DNA of 64,000 nt from contig JAKBAD010000005.1 in NCBI GenBank assembly GCA_021809435.1, positions 62,001 through 126,000 of the forward strand, read 5' to 3'. The notes below the pieces were generated by a model that searched no databases, had not been told where the DNA came from, and was given only the letters and a program-made list of their open reading frames with translations. Shown one piece after another: positions 10,447-19,006 of this stretch (position 1 is the first letter of the stretch; every line of letters begins with the position of its first letter). Source of the stretch: Pseudomonadota bacterium. Its GTDB lineage: Bacteria; Pseudomonadota; Alphaproteobacteria; Acetobacterales; Acetobacteraceae. The position numbers and the translations under genes are program-made.

Positions 10447-10585
10447 AGTTTTTTGGGGCGCGACCCTTTTTTTCAAAAAAGGGTCGCCTCTTGGTTCTTG
10501 GAATAAGACCCTGTTCAGGGTCTTATTCCAAGAGTTTCCATGGCCCCTTTTTGTAAAAAGGGGCCACACCCCCAAAAACTTTTGA
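10445..10585. repeat. Nested-hairpin intergenic repeat, copy E1
   Basis: AAAGTTTTTTGGGG...CCCCCAAAAACTTTT ends; hairpins GCGACCCTTTTTTT-ca-AAAAAAGGGTCGC, CTTGGAATAAGACCCTG-tt-CAGGGTCTTATTCCAAG, GGCCCCTTTTT-gt-AAAAAGGGGCC. Confidence 0.8.
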
Positions 10586-10601
10586 TTATTTCAAGGGGTT
10601 C

Positions 10602-11600
10602 ATGTCGGTTCGCACCCGCATCTTCTTCGCCCTGCTTACCCTGCTCGTCTGTCTGCGCGCGGGTGGCATGGCGTGGCGTGAAACGCTGGATGGCCCCGGT
10701 CCCAGCCAGTCCCAGGCCGATATCATCATCCCCGAAGGCGGCGCGGGTTTGGCGGCTGAGGCCCTCGCGCGGGCTGGAATCATCACCTCGCCCCTCACCT
10801 TCCGCATCGTGGTCCGCCTCACGCGCGGCCAGGGCGTGCTGCATGCCGGTGAATATCTCATCCCCGCCCATGCCTCGCTGGGCCAGGTGCTCGCTATTTT
10901 GCGCCACGGCTCGCCCGTGCAGCACCAGGTCACCATCCCCGAAGGCCTGACCGGTACCCAGATCGCCGCCATCATCAACGCCCTGCCCGCCGCCACCGGC
11001 ACCATCGCCGCCCCGGCCGATGGCACCGTGCTGCCCCAGACCTATGATTACCTCTATGGCACGCCGCGCGCCGTCATCCTCGCCCGCGCCGAGACCGCCA
11101 TGACCCAAACGCTGCAAACAGCCTGGCAAAACCGCGCCCCCGGCCTGCCTTTGCAATCGGCCCAACAGGCGCTCACGCTCGCCGCCATCGTGCAGGAAGA
11201 AACCCCCGTGGCTGCCGAATTGCCGAAAGTGGCGGCGGTTTATGAAAACCGCCTGCAGCTCGGCATGAAGCTGCAAGCCGACCCGACGGTGATTTTCGCC
11301 GCCACCCAGGGCCGCCAGTCAGGTGGTGTGGGCATTTCCAGAACCGACCTCGCCAACCCCTCGCCCTACAATACTTACGTGCATGAAGGTCTGCCGCCAG
11401 GACCAATCTGCGCGCCCGGCCAGGCCGCCATAATCGCCGTGCTGCACCCGGCCTCGATCGACGCGCTCTATTTCGTCGCCACCGGCGATGGCGGGCACGT
11501 GTTTTCGCGCAGTTTCGCCAGCCAGCTGCGCAACATCGCCGCTTATCGCGCGGCGCTCAAATCCCCCGGGCCGCTCACGCCACCCGTAAAGCGCCGATAA
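10602..11600 (+). CDS. mltG: Endolytic transglycosylase MltG
   Basis: IPEGLTGTQIAAII, AAIVQEETPVAAELPKVAAVYENRLQLGMKLQADPTVIF, PYNTYVHEGLPPGPICAPG. Confidence 0.93.
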   Translation: MSVRTRIFFALLTLLVCLRAGGMAWRETLDGPGPSQSQADIIIPEGGAGLAAEALARAGIITSPLTFRIVVRLTRGQGVLHAGEYLIPAHASLGQVLAILRHGSPVQHQVTIPEGLTGTQIAAIINALPAATGTIAAPADGTVLPQTYDYLYGTPRAVILARAETAMTQTLQTAWQNRAPGLPLQSAQQALTLAAIVQEETPVAAELPKVAAVYENRLQLGMKLQADPTVIFAATQGRQSGGVGISRTDLANPSPYNTYVHEGLPPGPICAPGQAAIIAVLHPASIDALYFVATGDGGHVFSRSFASQLRNIAAYRAALKSPGPLTPPVKRR

Positions 11601-12315
11601 GAAACTCGACATTCCCCTCCGGCCCGGTGATCGGGCTGGGAGTTATGCCCTTCACCTCCCAGCCGGGCAGCGCCGCCCACCACTCGTGAATTTTCGCGCA
11701 CACCGCCTCGTGCACCGCCGGGTCGCGCACCACGCCCCCCTTGCCCACCTGCGCGGGCCCGGCCTCGAATTGCGGCTTGATCAGCGCCACAGCGAACGCC
11801 CCCGGCGCGCACAGCTCCAAGCTCGCCGGCAGCACCGTTTGCAGCCCGATGAAGCTGGCATCGCACACCAGCGCGCCAATGGGCTCTGGAATCTGCTCGG
11901 GCGTCAAATGCCGGGCATTGGTTTTTTCCATCACCACCACGCGCGGGTCCGAGCGAAGCTTCCAGGCCAGCTGGCCATGCCCGACATCGACCGCATAAAC
12001 CTTGGCCACACCATGGGTGAGCAGCACATCGGTGAACCCGCCGGTCGAGGCCCCGACATCAAGGCCGATGCGCCCCAAGGGCTCGAACCCGAACCGCGCC
12101 AGCCCATGGGCCAGCTTCAGCCCGCCGCGCGACACCCAGGGGTGATCCTGCCCCTTGACGCTGAGCTGGGCGTCATCGGGCAGCAAATCCCCCGCTTTCT
12201 TCACCTTGGCGGTGCCCGCGTAAACCAGCCCGGCCATAATCAACGCCTGGGCCTTGGCGCGGCTTTCTACCAGCCCGGTCTCCACCAACATCACATCCGC
12301 ACGGCGCTTGGGCAT
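11575..12315 (-). CDS. tlyA: TlyA-family rRNA (cytidine-2'-O)-methyltransferase
   Basis: MPKRRADVMLVETGLVESRAKAQALIMAGLVY (S4-like), GLDVGASTGGFTDVLL SAM motif. Confidence 0.9.
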   Translation of the reverse strand: MPKRRADVMLVETGLVESRAKAQALIMAGLVYAGTAKVKKAGDLLPDDAQLSVKGQDHPWVSRGGLKLAHGLARFGFEPLGRIGLDVGASTGGFTDVLLTHGVAKVYAVDVGHGQLAWKLRSDPRVVVMEKTNARHLTPEQIPEPIGALVCDASFIGLQTVLPASLELCAPGAFAVALIKPQFEAGPAQVGKGGVVRDPAVHEAVCAKIHEWWAALPGWEVKGITPSPITGPEGNVEFLIGALRVA

Positions 12316-12331
12316 GGCACACTCAAATACT

Positions 12332-12425
12332 CAAAAGTTTTTGGGGGCATGGCCCCTTTTTACAAAAAGGGGCCATTACCGTCTCTCACAAGCGCCCCTT
12401 GGGAACTTGTGAAAGACACGTTCCC
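12332..12425. repeat. Nested-hairpin intergenic repeat, copy E2 (degenerate right half)
   Basis: CAAAAGTTTTTGGGGG, ATGGCCCCTTTTT-ac-AAAAAGGGGCCAT, then GTCTCTCACAAG...CTTGTGAAAGAC hairpin. Confidence 0.7.
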
Positions 12426-12430
12426 CCCAA

Positions 12431-13012
12431 TTAATTGGCCCCGAGCAGCGCCGCCAGGGCCTGGGGTGGCAAATTCAGCTGGTTATAGCCCTGCGGCTGA
12501 GCAAAATTGCCCGCCGGCTGGGGGGTGTGCGCCACCGAGAGCGCGGTCACCTCGGCCGAGCCCTGGGCATCATGACCAGAAAAATGCAAAATCACGCCAT
12601 CCGTGGTCAGGCACACGCTCGCCGTGCCCTGGTGGCTCAGCACCAGATATTTCCGGCAGGCCAACCCCGCATAAGAGCCCTGCCCCAAGGGGGTGAACTG
12701 GGCGCCATCGGCGCTGGTCAGCATGCGGGTCAGCCCCGAAAAATCCGGCGCCGCCGCCACCGCGCGCAACGAGGGCACCACCAGCTCCGCCGAGCCGGCG
12801 GGCAAATTGGCCAGCACATAATAGCCCGCCTGGGTGTCGATCCGCGCCAGCTCATCCTCGGCGTCATAGCTCAGCTGATAATCCGCCGGGGCGCGGCCGG
12901 GCGCGGTCAGCTCATAGCTCACCGCCACATCCTGCTCGGGCAGAAACACCGGGTTGGCCAAGGCCGCCATGGGCAGCAGCGCCAACCCCAGCCCGAGAAA
13001 GCTTTTCATCAT
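12431..13012 (-). CDS. Exported protein of unknown function
   Basis: MMKSFLGLGLALLPMAALANP signal peptide; immediately downstream of aat; start inferred within ORF 12431-13048. Confidence 0.7.
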   Translation of the reverse strand: MMKSFLGLGLALLPMAALANPVFLPEQDVAVSYELTAPGRAPADYQLSYDAEDELARIDTQAGYYVLANLPAGSAELVVPSLRAVAAAPDFSGLTRMLTSADGAQFTPLGQGSYAGLACRKYLVLSHQGTASVCLTTDGVILHFSGHDAQGSAEVTALSVAHTPQPAGNFAQPQGYNQLNLPPQALAALLGAN

Positions 13013-13677
13013 CACTTGCCCTCTTTGCGCATGAGCTCGATCTCGCACATCAATAAGGCAGGATCAGGGCTGATCAGAAACCGCGCATCCCGCTCCACCG
13101 CCTCGGCCAGACGGGCATGGTAGAGACCGCGGGTAATTTCGATGGCGCCGAACTGGGCCAGATGGCTGGTGATGAACTGGGTATCGAGCAGCCTATACCC
13201 CCCCAGCCGCAGCCGCGCCACCAGATGCACCAGCGCGATTTTCGAGGCATCGGTGGCGGTGGAGAACATGCTCTCGCCAAAAAACGCCCCGCCGAGCGAG
13301 AGCCCGTAAAGCCCCCCCACCAGCTCTGATCCCGCCCAGACCTCGATGGAATGGGCAAACCCCAGCCCATGCAACGCGATGAAATGGCGCTCGATTTCCT
13401 CATTGATCCAGGTTTCGGGCCGCGATGGCCGGGTGGCGGCGCAGGCGCGGATGACCGCCGGGAAATCCTGGTCCGCCGTCACCCGCAAGCGCCCGGCGCG
13501 GAGCGGTTTCATCAGGCTGCGGGGAATGTGGAACCGCTCCAGCGGTAAAATGCCGCGCTCATCGGGGTCGAGCCAATGTAAGTCCTGGCTGTCATGCGTC
13601 TCGGCCATGGGGAACACGCCCAGCCGGTAGGCGCGCAGCAGCAGGTCGGGGGTGAGCTGGAACGGCCGTGTGGACAT
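13012..13677 (-). CDS. aat: Leucyl/phenylalanyl-tRNA--protein transferase
   Basis: LTPDLLLRAYRLGVFPMAE, LHWLDPDERGILPLERFHIPRSL, GLYGLSLGGAFFGESMFS, LDTQFITSHLAQFGA. Confidence 0.95.
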   Translation of the reverse strand: MSTRPFQLTPDLLLRAYRLGVFPMAETHDSQDLHWLDPDERGILPLERFHIPRSLMKPLRAGRLRVTADQDFPAVIRACAATRPSRPETWINEEIERHFIALHGLGFAHSIEVWAGSELVGGLYGLSLGGAFFGESMFSTATDASKIALVHLVARLRLGGYRLLDTQFITSHLAQFGAIEITRGLYHARLAEAVERDARFLISPDPALLMCEIELMRKEGK

Positions 13678-13744
13678 GGCGCAATTCTGCACCGGTTTTG
13701 TGGTTTTGCCATGGCCAAAACCACACAAAGCCACAAAAACAAAA

Positions 13745-13766
13745 CCCCGGGTGAAACCACCCGGGG
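13745..13766 (-). terminator. Rho-independent terminator of small ORF 13797-13991
   Basis: On the minus strand: 9-bp stem CCCCGGGTG/CACCCGGGG with 4-nt loop followed by TTTTGTTTTTGTGG. Confidence 0.75.
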
Positions 13767-13796
13767 CCTGTTTCCCTAAAGCTCGGTTTATCGAGG

Positions 13797-13991
13797 TTAG
13801 CGGACGTTGGACGACATCGCCCAGCCATGGGAGTGGACGAGCCCGTCATCGTAACGGTCGTCGTGATCCTGAACGGGCTCGGGGCGGGGAGCGGTGGCCA
13901 CGGTGCCATTGCCAGCTTCGCGCTGGCTCTGGGCCGCGGCGTGCCCACCAAAACCATCGGGGGAGAAGGTCGGGGTCAGCTGGTGACGCAT
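13797..13991 (-). CDS. 64-aa protein of unknown function
   Basis: SD AGGAG 8 nt upstream (ttttcAGGAGttttcccATG); intrinsic terminator 31 nt after the stop; MRHQLTPTFSPDGFGG...DHDDRYDDGLVHSHGWAMSSNVR. Confidence 0.6.
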   Translation of the reverse strand: MRHQLTPTFSPDGFGGHAAAQSQREAGNGTVATAPRPEPVQDHDDRYDDGLVHSHGWAMSSNVR

Positions 13992-14192
13992 GGGAAAACT
14001 CCTGAAAATTGGGTCTTTGGGGCGGACTTCCCGGCACCGGGTGGAAGCGAGCGATGGAGAGAGAGATACCCGCCGCTGGAAAGTCCATGTCGTGAATTTA
14101 TTTACACCGCGCCGCGATGTACAGCGAAAACCCCCTGGGGTTCCGCGAAAGCTGTGCGTGACTTTACTGTAAAATTTTGCTAAATGTAAAAC

Positions 14193-15596
14193 ATGTCAAA
14201 AGCCCCTATTGGAAAAACCATCCGCCGGCTGCGCATGGAGCAAGGCTATACCCAGCAGGGTTTTGCCCAGAAGCTTGGTATTTCAACATCTTATCTAAAC
14301 CTTGTGGAACATGACCAGCGCAACGTCACTGCCTCGCTGCTGTTCAAGCTGACCGATATTTTGAAGGTGGACCTGGCCGCGCTTTCGGGTGTGCAGGAGC
14401 GCGAATATGAGGTGTTGCTGCGCGAGGCTTTCTCCGACCCGTCCTTGAGCATCGAACCGGTGCCGGACTCTGAGTTGCAGGCACTGGCGGCGGCGCCCAA
14501 CGCGGCGCGGGCGGTGCTGGCGCTGCACCGGGCGCTGGCCGGCGCGCGCGAGGAATCCTCGGGCATCACCCTGCCCTCGGGGCGCAAGATTTTGCTGCCC
14601 AATGAGGAGGTGCGGGATTTTTTCCACGCCCATGAGAACCATTTTCCGTCGCTGGAAGTGGCAGCCGAGCAGATCAGCGCCAAGCTCGATGCGGCGGGCG
14701 TGGGCACCAGCCACGCGCTGGCCGAGCGGCTGCGGCGCGAACATGGGCTGGTGGTGCGGGTTGGGGCGCTGCCCGGCGCCTTGCGGATTTATGACGCCAC
14801 CACCCGCATGCTCTCGCTCTCGGAGGATTTGCCCCGCGAGAGCCGGGGCTTTCAGATGGCGTTTCAGCTGGCCCTGCTCGAGGCCCGCGAGGCGGTGGAG
14901 GAGATTGTCGAGCGGGCCGAGCCAACCTCGCGCGATGCGGCGGAATTGCTGCGGATCGGGCTGCTCAACTACATCGCCGGGGCGGTTTTGATGCCCTATG
15001 AGGCGACGCTCTCGGCGGCCCGCGAGCGGCGCTATGATGTCGAGGCGCTGACCGCCCGGTTTGGCGTGTCTTATGAGCAGGCCTGCCACCGGCTCTCGAC
15101 GCTCCAGCGTCCTGGCGCGCGCGGCGTGCCGTTTTTCTTTCTGCGCGCCGACCCGGCGGGCAATGTTTCCAAGCGGTTTTCAGCGGCCGGGTTTCCGTTC
15201 ATGCGCTATGGCGGCACCTGCCCGCGCTGGATTGTGCATTCGGCCTTCGCCACGCCCGGGCAGATCCGGGTGCAACTGGCACAACTCTCTGACAAAGAAA
15301 CGTTTTTATGCTTCGCGCGGGCCATCACCGGGCGCCCGGCGCGCTGGGGCGAGCCGCCGCCGGTGCATGTGGTGGCGATGGGGTGCGATGTCTCGCACGC
15401 GCCCGAGGTGGTGTATTCGGACGGGCTGAATCTGGCGACGGCTTCGGTGGGGATTGGGCTGTCCTGCCGCATGTGCGACCGCCAGGATTGCCGCTCGCGC
15501 GCGTTTCCGCCCATTGCCCACCGGCTCAAGCTCGACCCTGGCCGCACCAGCGCCAGCCCCTATAGCTTCGAGACCCACCCGGCGCCCAAACGCTAG
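14193..15596 (+). CDS. XRE-family regulator, short-chain fatty acyl regulator family (ScfR/RamB-like; HTH + ImmA/IrrE-like + C-terminal domain)
   Basis: IGKTIRRLRMEQGYTQQGFAQKLGISTSYLNLVEHDQRNVT HTH; 467 aa; C-terminal LSCRMCDRQDCRSRAFPPI cysteine cluster. Confidence 0.88.
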   Translation: MSKAPIGKTIRRLRMEQGYTQQGFAQKLGISTSYLNLVEHDQRNVTASLLFKLTDILKVDLAALSGVQEREYEVLLREAFSDPSLSIEPVPDSELQALAAAPNAARAVLALHRALAGAREESSGITLPSGRKILLPNEEVRDFFHAHENHFPSLEVAAEQISAKLDAAGVGTSHALAERLRREHGLVVRVGALPGALRIYDATTRMLSLSEDLPRESRGFQMAFQLALLEAREAVEEIVERAEPTSRDAAELLRIGLLNYIAGAVLMPYEATLSAARERRYDVEALTARFGVSYEQACHRLSTLQRPGARGVPFFFLRADPAGNVSKRFSAAGFPFMRYGGTCPRWIVHSAFATPGQIRVQLAQLSDKETFLCFARAITGRPARWGEPPPVHVVAMGCDVSHAPEVVYSDGLNLATASVGIGLSCRMCDRQDCRSRAFPPIAHRLKLDPGRTSASPYSFETHPAPKR

Positions 15597-15699
15597 AGCG
15601 AGATGGGTTTACACCCACGCGCTCTACTCATGTTTTGGCGAGCAATTTCATTGGTTTAAATCGTATCTGGCGATTCGATTTAAACCAATATTGCTCTAG
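15593..15699. repeat. Palindromic intergenic repeat, complete copy A
   Basis: CTAGAGC...GCTCTAG termini; internal 14-bp inverted repeat ATTGGTTTAAATCG/CGATTTAAACCAAT; first 67 nt match 22465-22531 with 3 differences. Confidence 0.85.
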
Positions 15700-15716
15700 G
15701 CAGGAACCTAAGGGAT

Positions 15717-15866
15717 CAAAAGTTTTTGGGGGTGTGGACCTTTTTTTCAAAAAAGGTCCACGTCTTTTTCCGTCTGGACAGCTCGCCCTTAGGGGCGGCC
15801 TCTCCAGACGGAGAGATGTGGGGACGTTTTTGTAAAAACGCCCCCACACCCCCCAAAAACTTCTGA
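15717..15866. repeat. Nested-hairpin intergenic repeat, copy E3
   Basis: CAAAAGTTTTTGGGGG...CCCCCCAAAAACTTCTG ends; TGGACCTTTTTTT-ca-AAAAAAGGTCCA; middle TCCGTCTGGA...TCCAGACGGA; GGGGACGTTTTT-gt-AAAAACGCCCC. Confidence 0.8.
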
Positions 15867-15875
15867 TACCCCGAT

Positions 15876-17270
15876 TTATGGCGCGGCGGCGGCCATGATG
15901 GCGGCGACCGCGCAGGAGGCCAGGCGGGCGCGGTCGTCATCGGCGCGCGAGGTAAGGATGATGGGCACGCTGGCCCCCAGCACGATGCCCGCCGCATCGG
16001 CATTGGCCAGGAAGGTGAGCTGCTTGGCCAGCATGTTGCCCGCCTCGATGTTGGGCACCACCAGAATATCGGCCTGGCCCGCCACCGGCGAGACAATGCC
16101 CTTCTGCGCCGCCGCCGCCGCGTTCACCGCGTTATCGAACGCCAAAGGCCCATCGAGCACGCCGCCGGTGATCTGGCCACGATCGGCCATTTTGCACAGC
16201 GCCGCGGCATCGAGGGTGGCGGGCATGTCGGGGTTGATGGTCTCGACCGCCGCCAAAATGGCCACGCGCGGCGCCTCCACCCCCAGAACATGCGCCAGCT
16301 CGATGGCGTTTTGCACGATCGAGACCTTGTCCTCGAGGGTGGGGGCGATGTTGATCGCGGCATCGGTCACCAGCAAGGGGCGCGGATAGGTCGGCACGTC
16401 GAGCACGAACACATGGCTCAGCCGCCGGCCCGTGCGCAGGCCGGTGCCGGTGTGCATCACCTCATGCAGCAGGTCATCGGTGTGGAGCGCGCCTTTCATC
16501 AACAGCCGGGCCTCGCCGGCCTTGACCAGCGCCACCGCCTTGGCCGCGGCCTCGTGGGTGTCGGCGGCCTCGACGAGGCGGAAGGCGGCGATGTCGAGCT
16601 GGTGGGCGGCCGCGGTCGCGTGGATTTTCGCCGCCGGGCCAACCAGGATGGGCGCGATCAGCCCGCGCTCGGCGGCTTCGCACGCGGCGAGCAGGGAGAC
16701 CTCGTCGCACGGATAGGCGATGGCGGTGGGCAGCGGCGGGCCGGAGGTGGCGCGCGCCAGCAGGCCGCGAAAATGCTGGTGGCGGAGCAGCCTGACCTCG
16801 GGGAGGGAAATGGCCGGGCGGGAGATTTTCTCGGTCGGCGCCTGTACGGTGGCGGTGCCATTGAGCACCTCCTTGCCCTCGCCATTGGCGCAGCGGCACT
16901 CAAGCACCACGCGGTGCTTCTCGGGCAGCAGCGCGGTGACGGTGCAGGTGGCGGTGATGACATCGCCAGGGCTGACGGGCGCGCGGAATTTCAGCTCCTG
17001 GGCCAGATAAATGGTGCCAGGCCCAGGCAGCTTGGTGCCCAGCACCGCTGAAATAAGCCCCGCCGTGAGCACACCCTGGGCGATGACATGGTGGAACAGG
17101 CTGGTGGAGGCGTATTCGGGGTCGAGATGGGCGGGGTTCACATCGCCCGAGATCATCGAGAACAGCACGATGTCCTCGTTGGTGATCTCGCGGGTCAGGC
17201 TGGCGCTGTCGCCGATCCTGATATCGTCGAACACCCGGTTCTCAAGCAGTTCGGTCTTCAGGTCCATCAT
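15876..17270 (-). CDS. Bifunctional MaoC-type enoyl-CoA hydratase / phosphate acyltransferase fusion
   Basis: N-terminal MaoC (RIGDSASLTREITNEDIVLFSMISGDVNPAHLDPEYA); C-terminal PTA/PTB (LLMKGALHTDDLLHEVM...ILVVPNIEAGNMLAKQLTFLANADAAGIVLGA). Confidence 0.93.
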   Translation of the reverse strand: MMDLKTELLENRVFDDIRIGDSASLTREITNEDIVLFSMISGDVNPAHLDPEYASTSLFHHVIAQGVLTAGLISAVLGTKLPGPGTIYLAQELKFRAPVSPGDVITATCTVTALLPEKHRVVLECRCANGEGKEVLNGTATVQAPTEKISRPAISLPEVRLLRHQHFRGLLARATSGPPLPTAIAYPCDEVSLLAACEAAERGLIAPILVGPAAKIHATAAAHQLDIAAFRLVEAADTHEAAAKAVALVKAGEARLLMKGALHTDDLLHEVMHTGTGLRTGRRLSHVFVLDVPTYPRPLLVTDAAINIAPTLEDKVSIVQNAIELAHVLGVEAPRVAILAAVETINPDMPATLDAAALCKMADRGQITGGVLDGPLAFDNAVNAAAAAQKGIVSPVAGQADILVVPNIEAGNMLAKQLTFLANADAAGIVLGASVPIILTSRADDDRARLASCAVAAIMAAAAP

Positions 17271-17279
17271 GACGGTCTC

Positions 17280-18986
17280 TCAACGCTGCAGAATATATTG
17301 GCCGGGCGCGGGCTCGATGGGGGGATAGCCGCCCTGGGGCGCGCCGAGCTGGGGCGGGTTGGCGGGCGCGCCCGAGCGCTCACCCAGCCAGGACGACCAA
17401 AGCGGCCACCAGGACCCCTCCTCGCATTGTGCCTGGAGGTGCCATTCCTCGGGCGGCACGTGCAGGTCTCCGGGGCGGTGGTGGCTGTAGCAGAAATGCC
17501 GGCCCTTATGGCCGGGCTCGGACACCACGCCGGCATTATGGCCGCCGGAGGTGAGCACGAAGGTGATCTCGCCCGGGTTGATTTGCTGGATTTTATAGAC
17601 CGAGCGCCAGGGGGCGATATGGTCGGTCTCGGTGCCGATGACGAACATCGGCACGTGGATATCGGCGATGGAGATTTTACGCCCACCGGCCAGAAACCGG
17701 CCTTCGGCGAGGTCGTTATTGAGGAACATGCCGCGCAGATATTGCGCGTGCATCATGTAGGGCATGCGGGTGGCATCCTGGTTCCACGACATCATGTCGT
17801 TGGGGTGCGCCTCCTCGCCCAGATAATAGCGGCGGATGAGGGTGGACCAGACCAGATCATTGGCGCGTAGCATTTGGAAGGCGCCGGCCATTTGCTTGGT
17901 GTCGAGATAGCCTTGCGCCCACATCGCGTCCTCGAGGAAGGCGAGCTGGGATTCGTTGATGAAGAGCTGCAATTCGCCGGCTTCGGTGAAGTCGGTCTGG
18001 GCGGCGAGCAGGGTGATGGTGGCGAGGCGGTCATCATGGTCGCGGGCCATGGCGGCGGCGGCGATGGTGAGCAGCGTGCCGCCCAGGCAATAGCCGACCG
18101 CATGCACCTTGGGCGCCGCGCAAATGGCGGTGACGGCGTCGAGCGCCGCCAGCACGCCTTTCACGCGGTAATCATCGAGGGTGAAGTCGCGCATGGTTTC
18201 ATCGGGGTTGCGCCAGGAGATGGTGAACACCGTGAAGCCCTGATCGACCAGATATTTGATCATGGAATTATGCGGCGAGAGATCGAGAATATAATATTTC
18301 ATGATCCAGGCCGGGACGATGAGGATCGGCTCGGGCCGCGCGGTTTCGGTGGTGGGGCTGTATTGGAGCAGCTCGATCAGGTCGTTTCTGAACACCACGG
18401 CGCCGGGGGTGATGGCGACATCGCGGCCGGGCTGCATGGGCAGCGGCTGGGCGGTGGTGGAACCGAGGCTGCGCAGATCCTCGATGAAATGACGCGCGCC
18501 CTCGCGCAGATTATCGCCCGAGGTTTCCTGGACGCGGGTGAGCACCTCGGGGTTGAGGGCCGGGTAGTTGGAGGGCGCCATCATGTCGAGCAGCTGGCGG
18601 GCGACGAAATTGACCATGCGCTCATTTTCACGCGAGACGCCGGGCACGTTGGTGGTGGCGCTGTTCCAGAACCGCTCGGCGCGCAAAAACGCCTGCACCG
18701 CCAACGCCGAGGGGCCGTGCTGCCAGCTGGGGGCGGCGAAACGGTGGTCGCCGGGGGTGGGCGGCAGGGTTTCGGCCGGCAAGGTGAGGACCATGCGGGT
18801 CAGCTCGGCGGCATCGTGGGCGGCTTGCTGGAACAGGCTGAGCTGGCGGCCGGGCTGGCCGGAGAGATGGATCAGCCAGTCGGCGAAGGCGAGGCCGAGC
18901 GAGGCGGGCGAGATGCCGCCGGTGAGCCTGGCCTCGGCGGCATGAATGGCGCGGTCGAGGTCGCGCTTGTCGTCATATGCGGTCAT
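17280..18986 (-). CDS. phaC: Class I poly(3-hydroxyalkanoate) synthase
   Basis: ILIVPAWIMKYYILDLSPHNSMIKYLVDQGFTVFTISWRNP, HAVGYCLGGTLL lipase-box-like Cys; start at internal MTAYDDKRDL. Confidence 0.95.
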   Translation of the reverse strand: MTAYDDKRDLDRAIHAAEARLTGGISPASLGLAFADWLIHLSGQPGRQLSLFQQAAHDAAELTRMVLTLPAETLPPTPGDHRFAAPSWQHGPSALAVQAFLRAERFWNSATTNVPGVSRENERMVNFVARQLLDMMAPSNYPALNPEVLTRVQETSGDNLREGARHFIEDLRSLGSTTAQPLPMQPGRDVAITPGAVVFRNDLIELLQYSPTTETARPEPILIVPAWIMKYYILDLSPHNSMIKYLVDQGFTVFTISWRNPDETMRDFTLDDYRVKGVLAALDAVTAICAAPKVHAVGYCLGGTLLTIAAAAMARDHDDRLATITLLAAQTDFTEAGELQLFINESQLAFLEDAMWAQGYLDTKQMAGAFQMLRANDLVWSTLIRRYYLGEEAHPNDMMSWNQDATRMPYMMHAQYLRGMFLNNDLAEGRFLAGGRKISIADIHVPMFVIGTETDHIAPWRSVYKIQQINPGEITFVLTSGGHNAGVVSEPGHKGRHFCYSHHRPGDLHVPPEEWHLQAQCEEGSWWPLWSSWLGERSGAPANPPQLGAPQGGYPPIEPAPGQYILQR

Positions 18987-19006
18987 GGGGCTGGAAACTC
19001 CGGGGG

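Noticed and set aside
8854-10575. 573-aa minus-strand ORF
   Set aside because: Antisense to acpP/fabF, which are unambiguous.
13827-14183. 118-aa plus-strand ORF near the ScfR-like gene
   Set aside because: Antisense to the better-supported 64-aa gene with SD and terminator.
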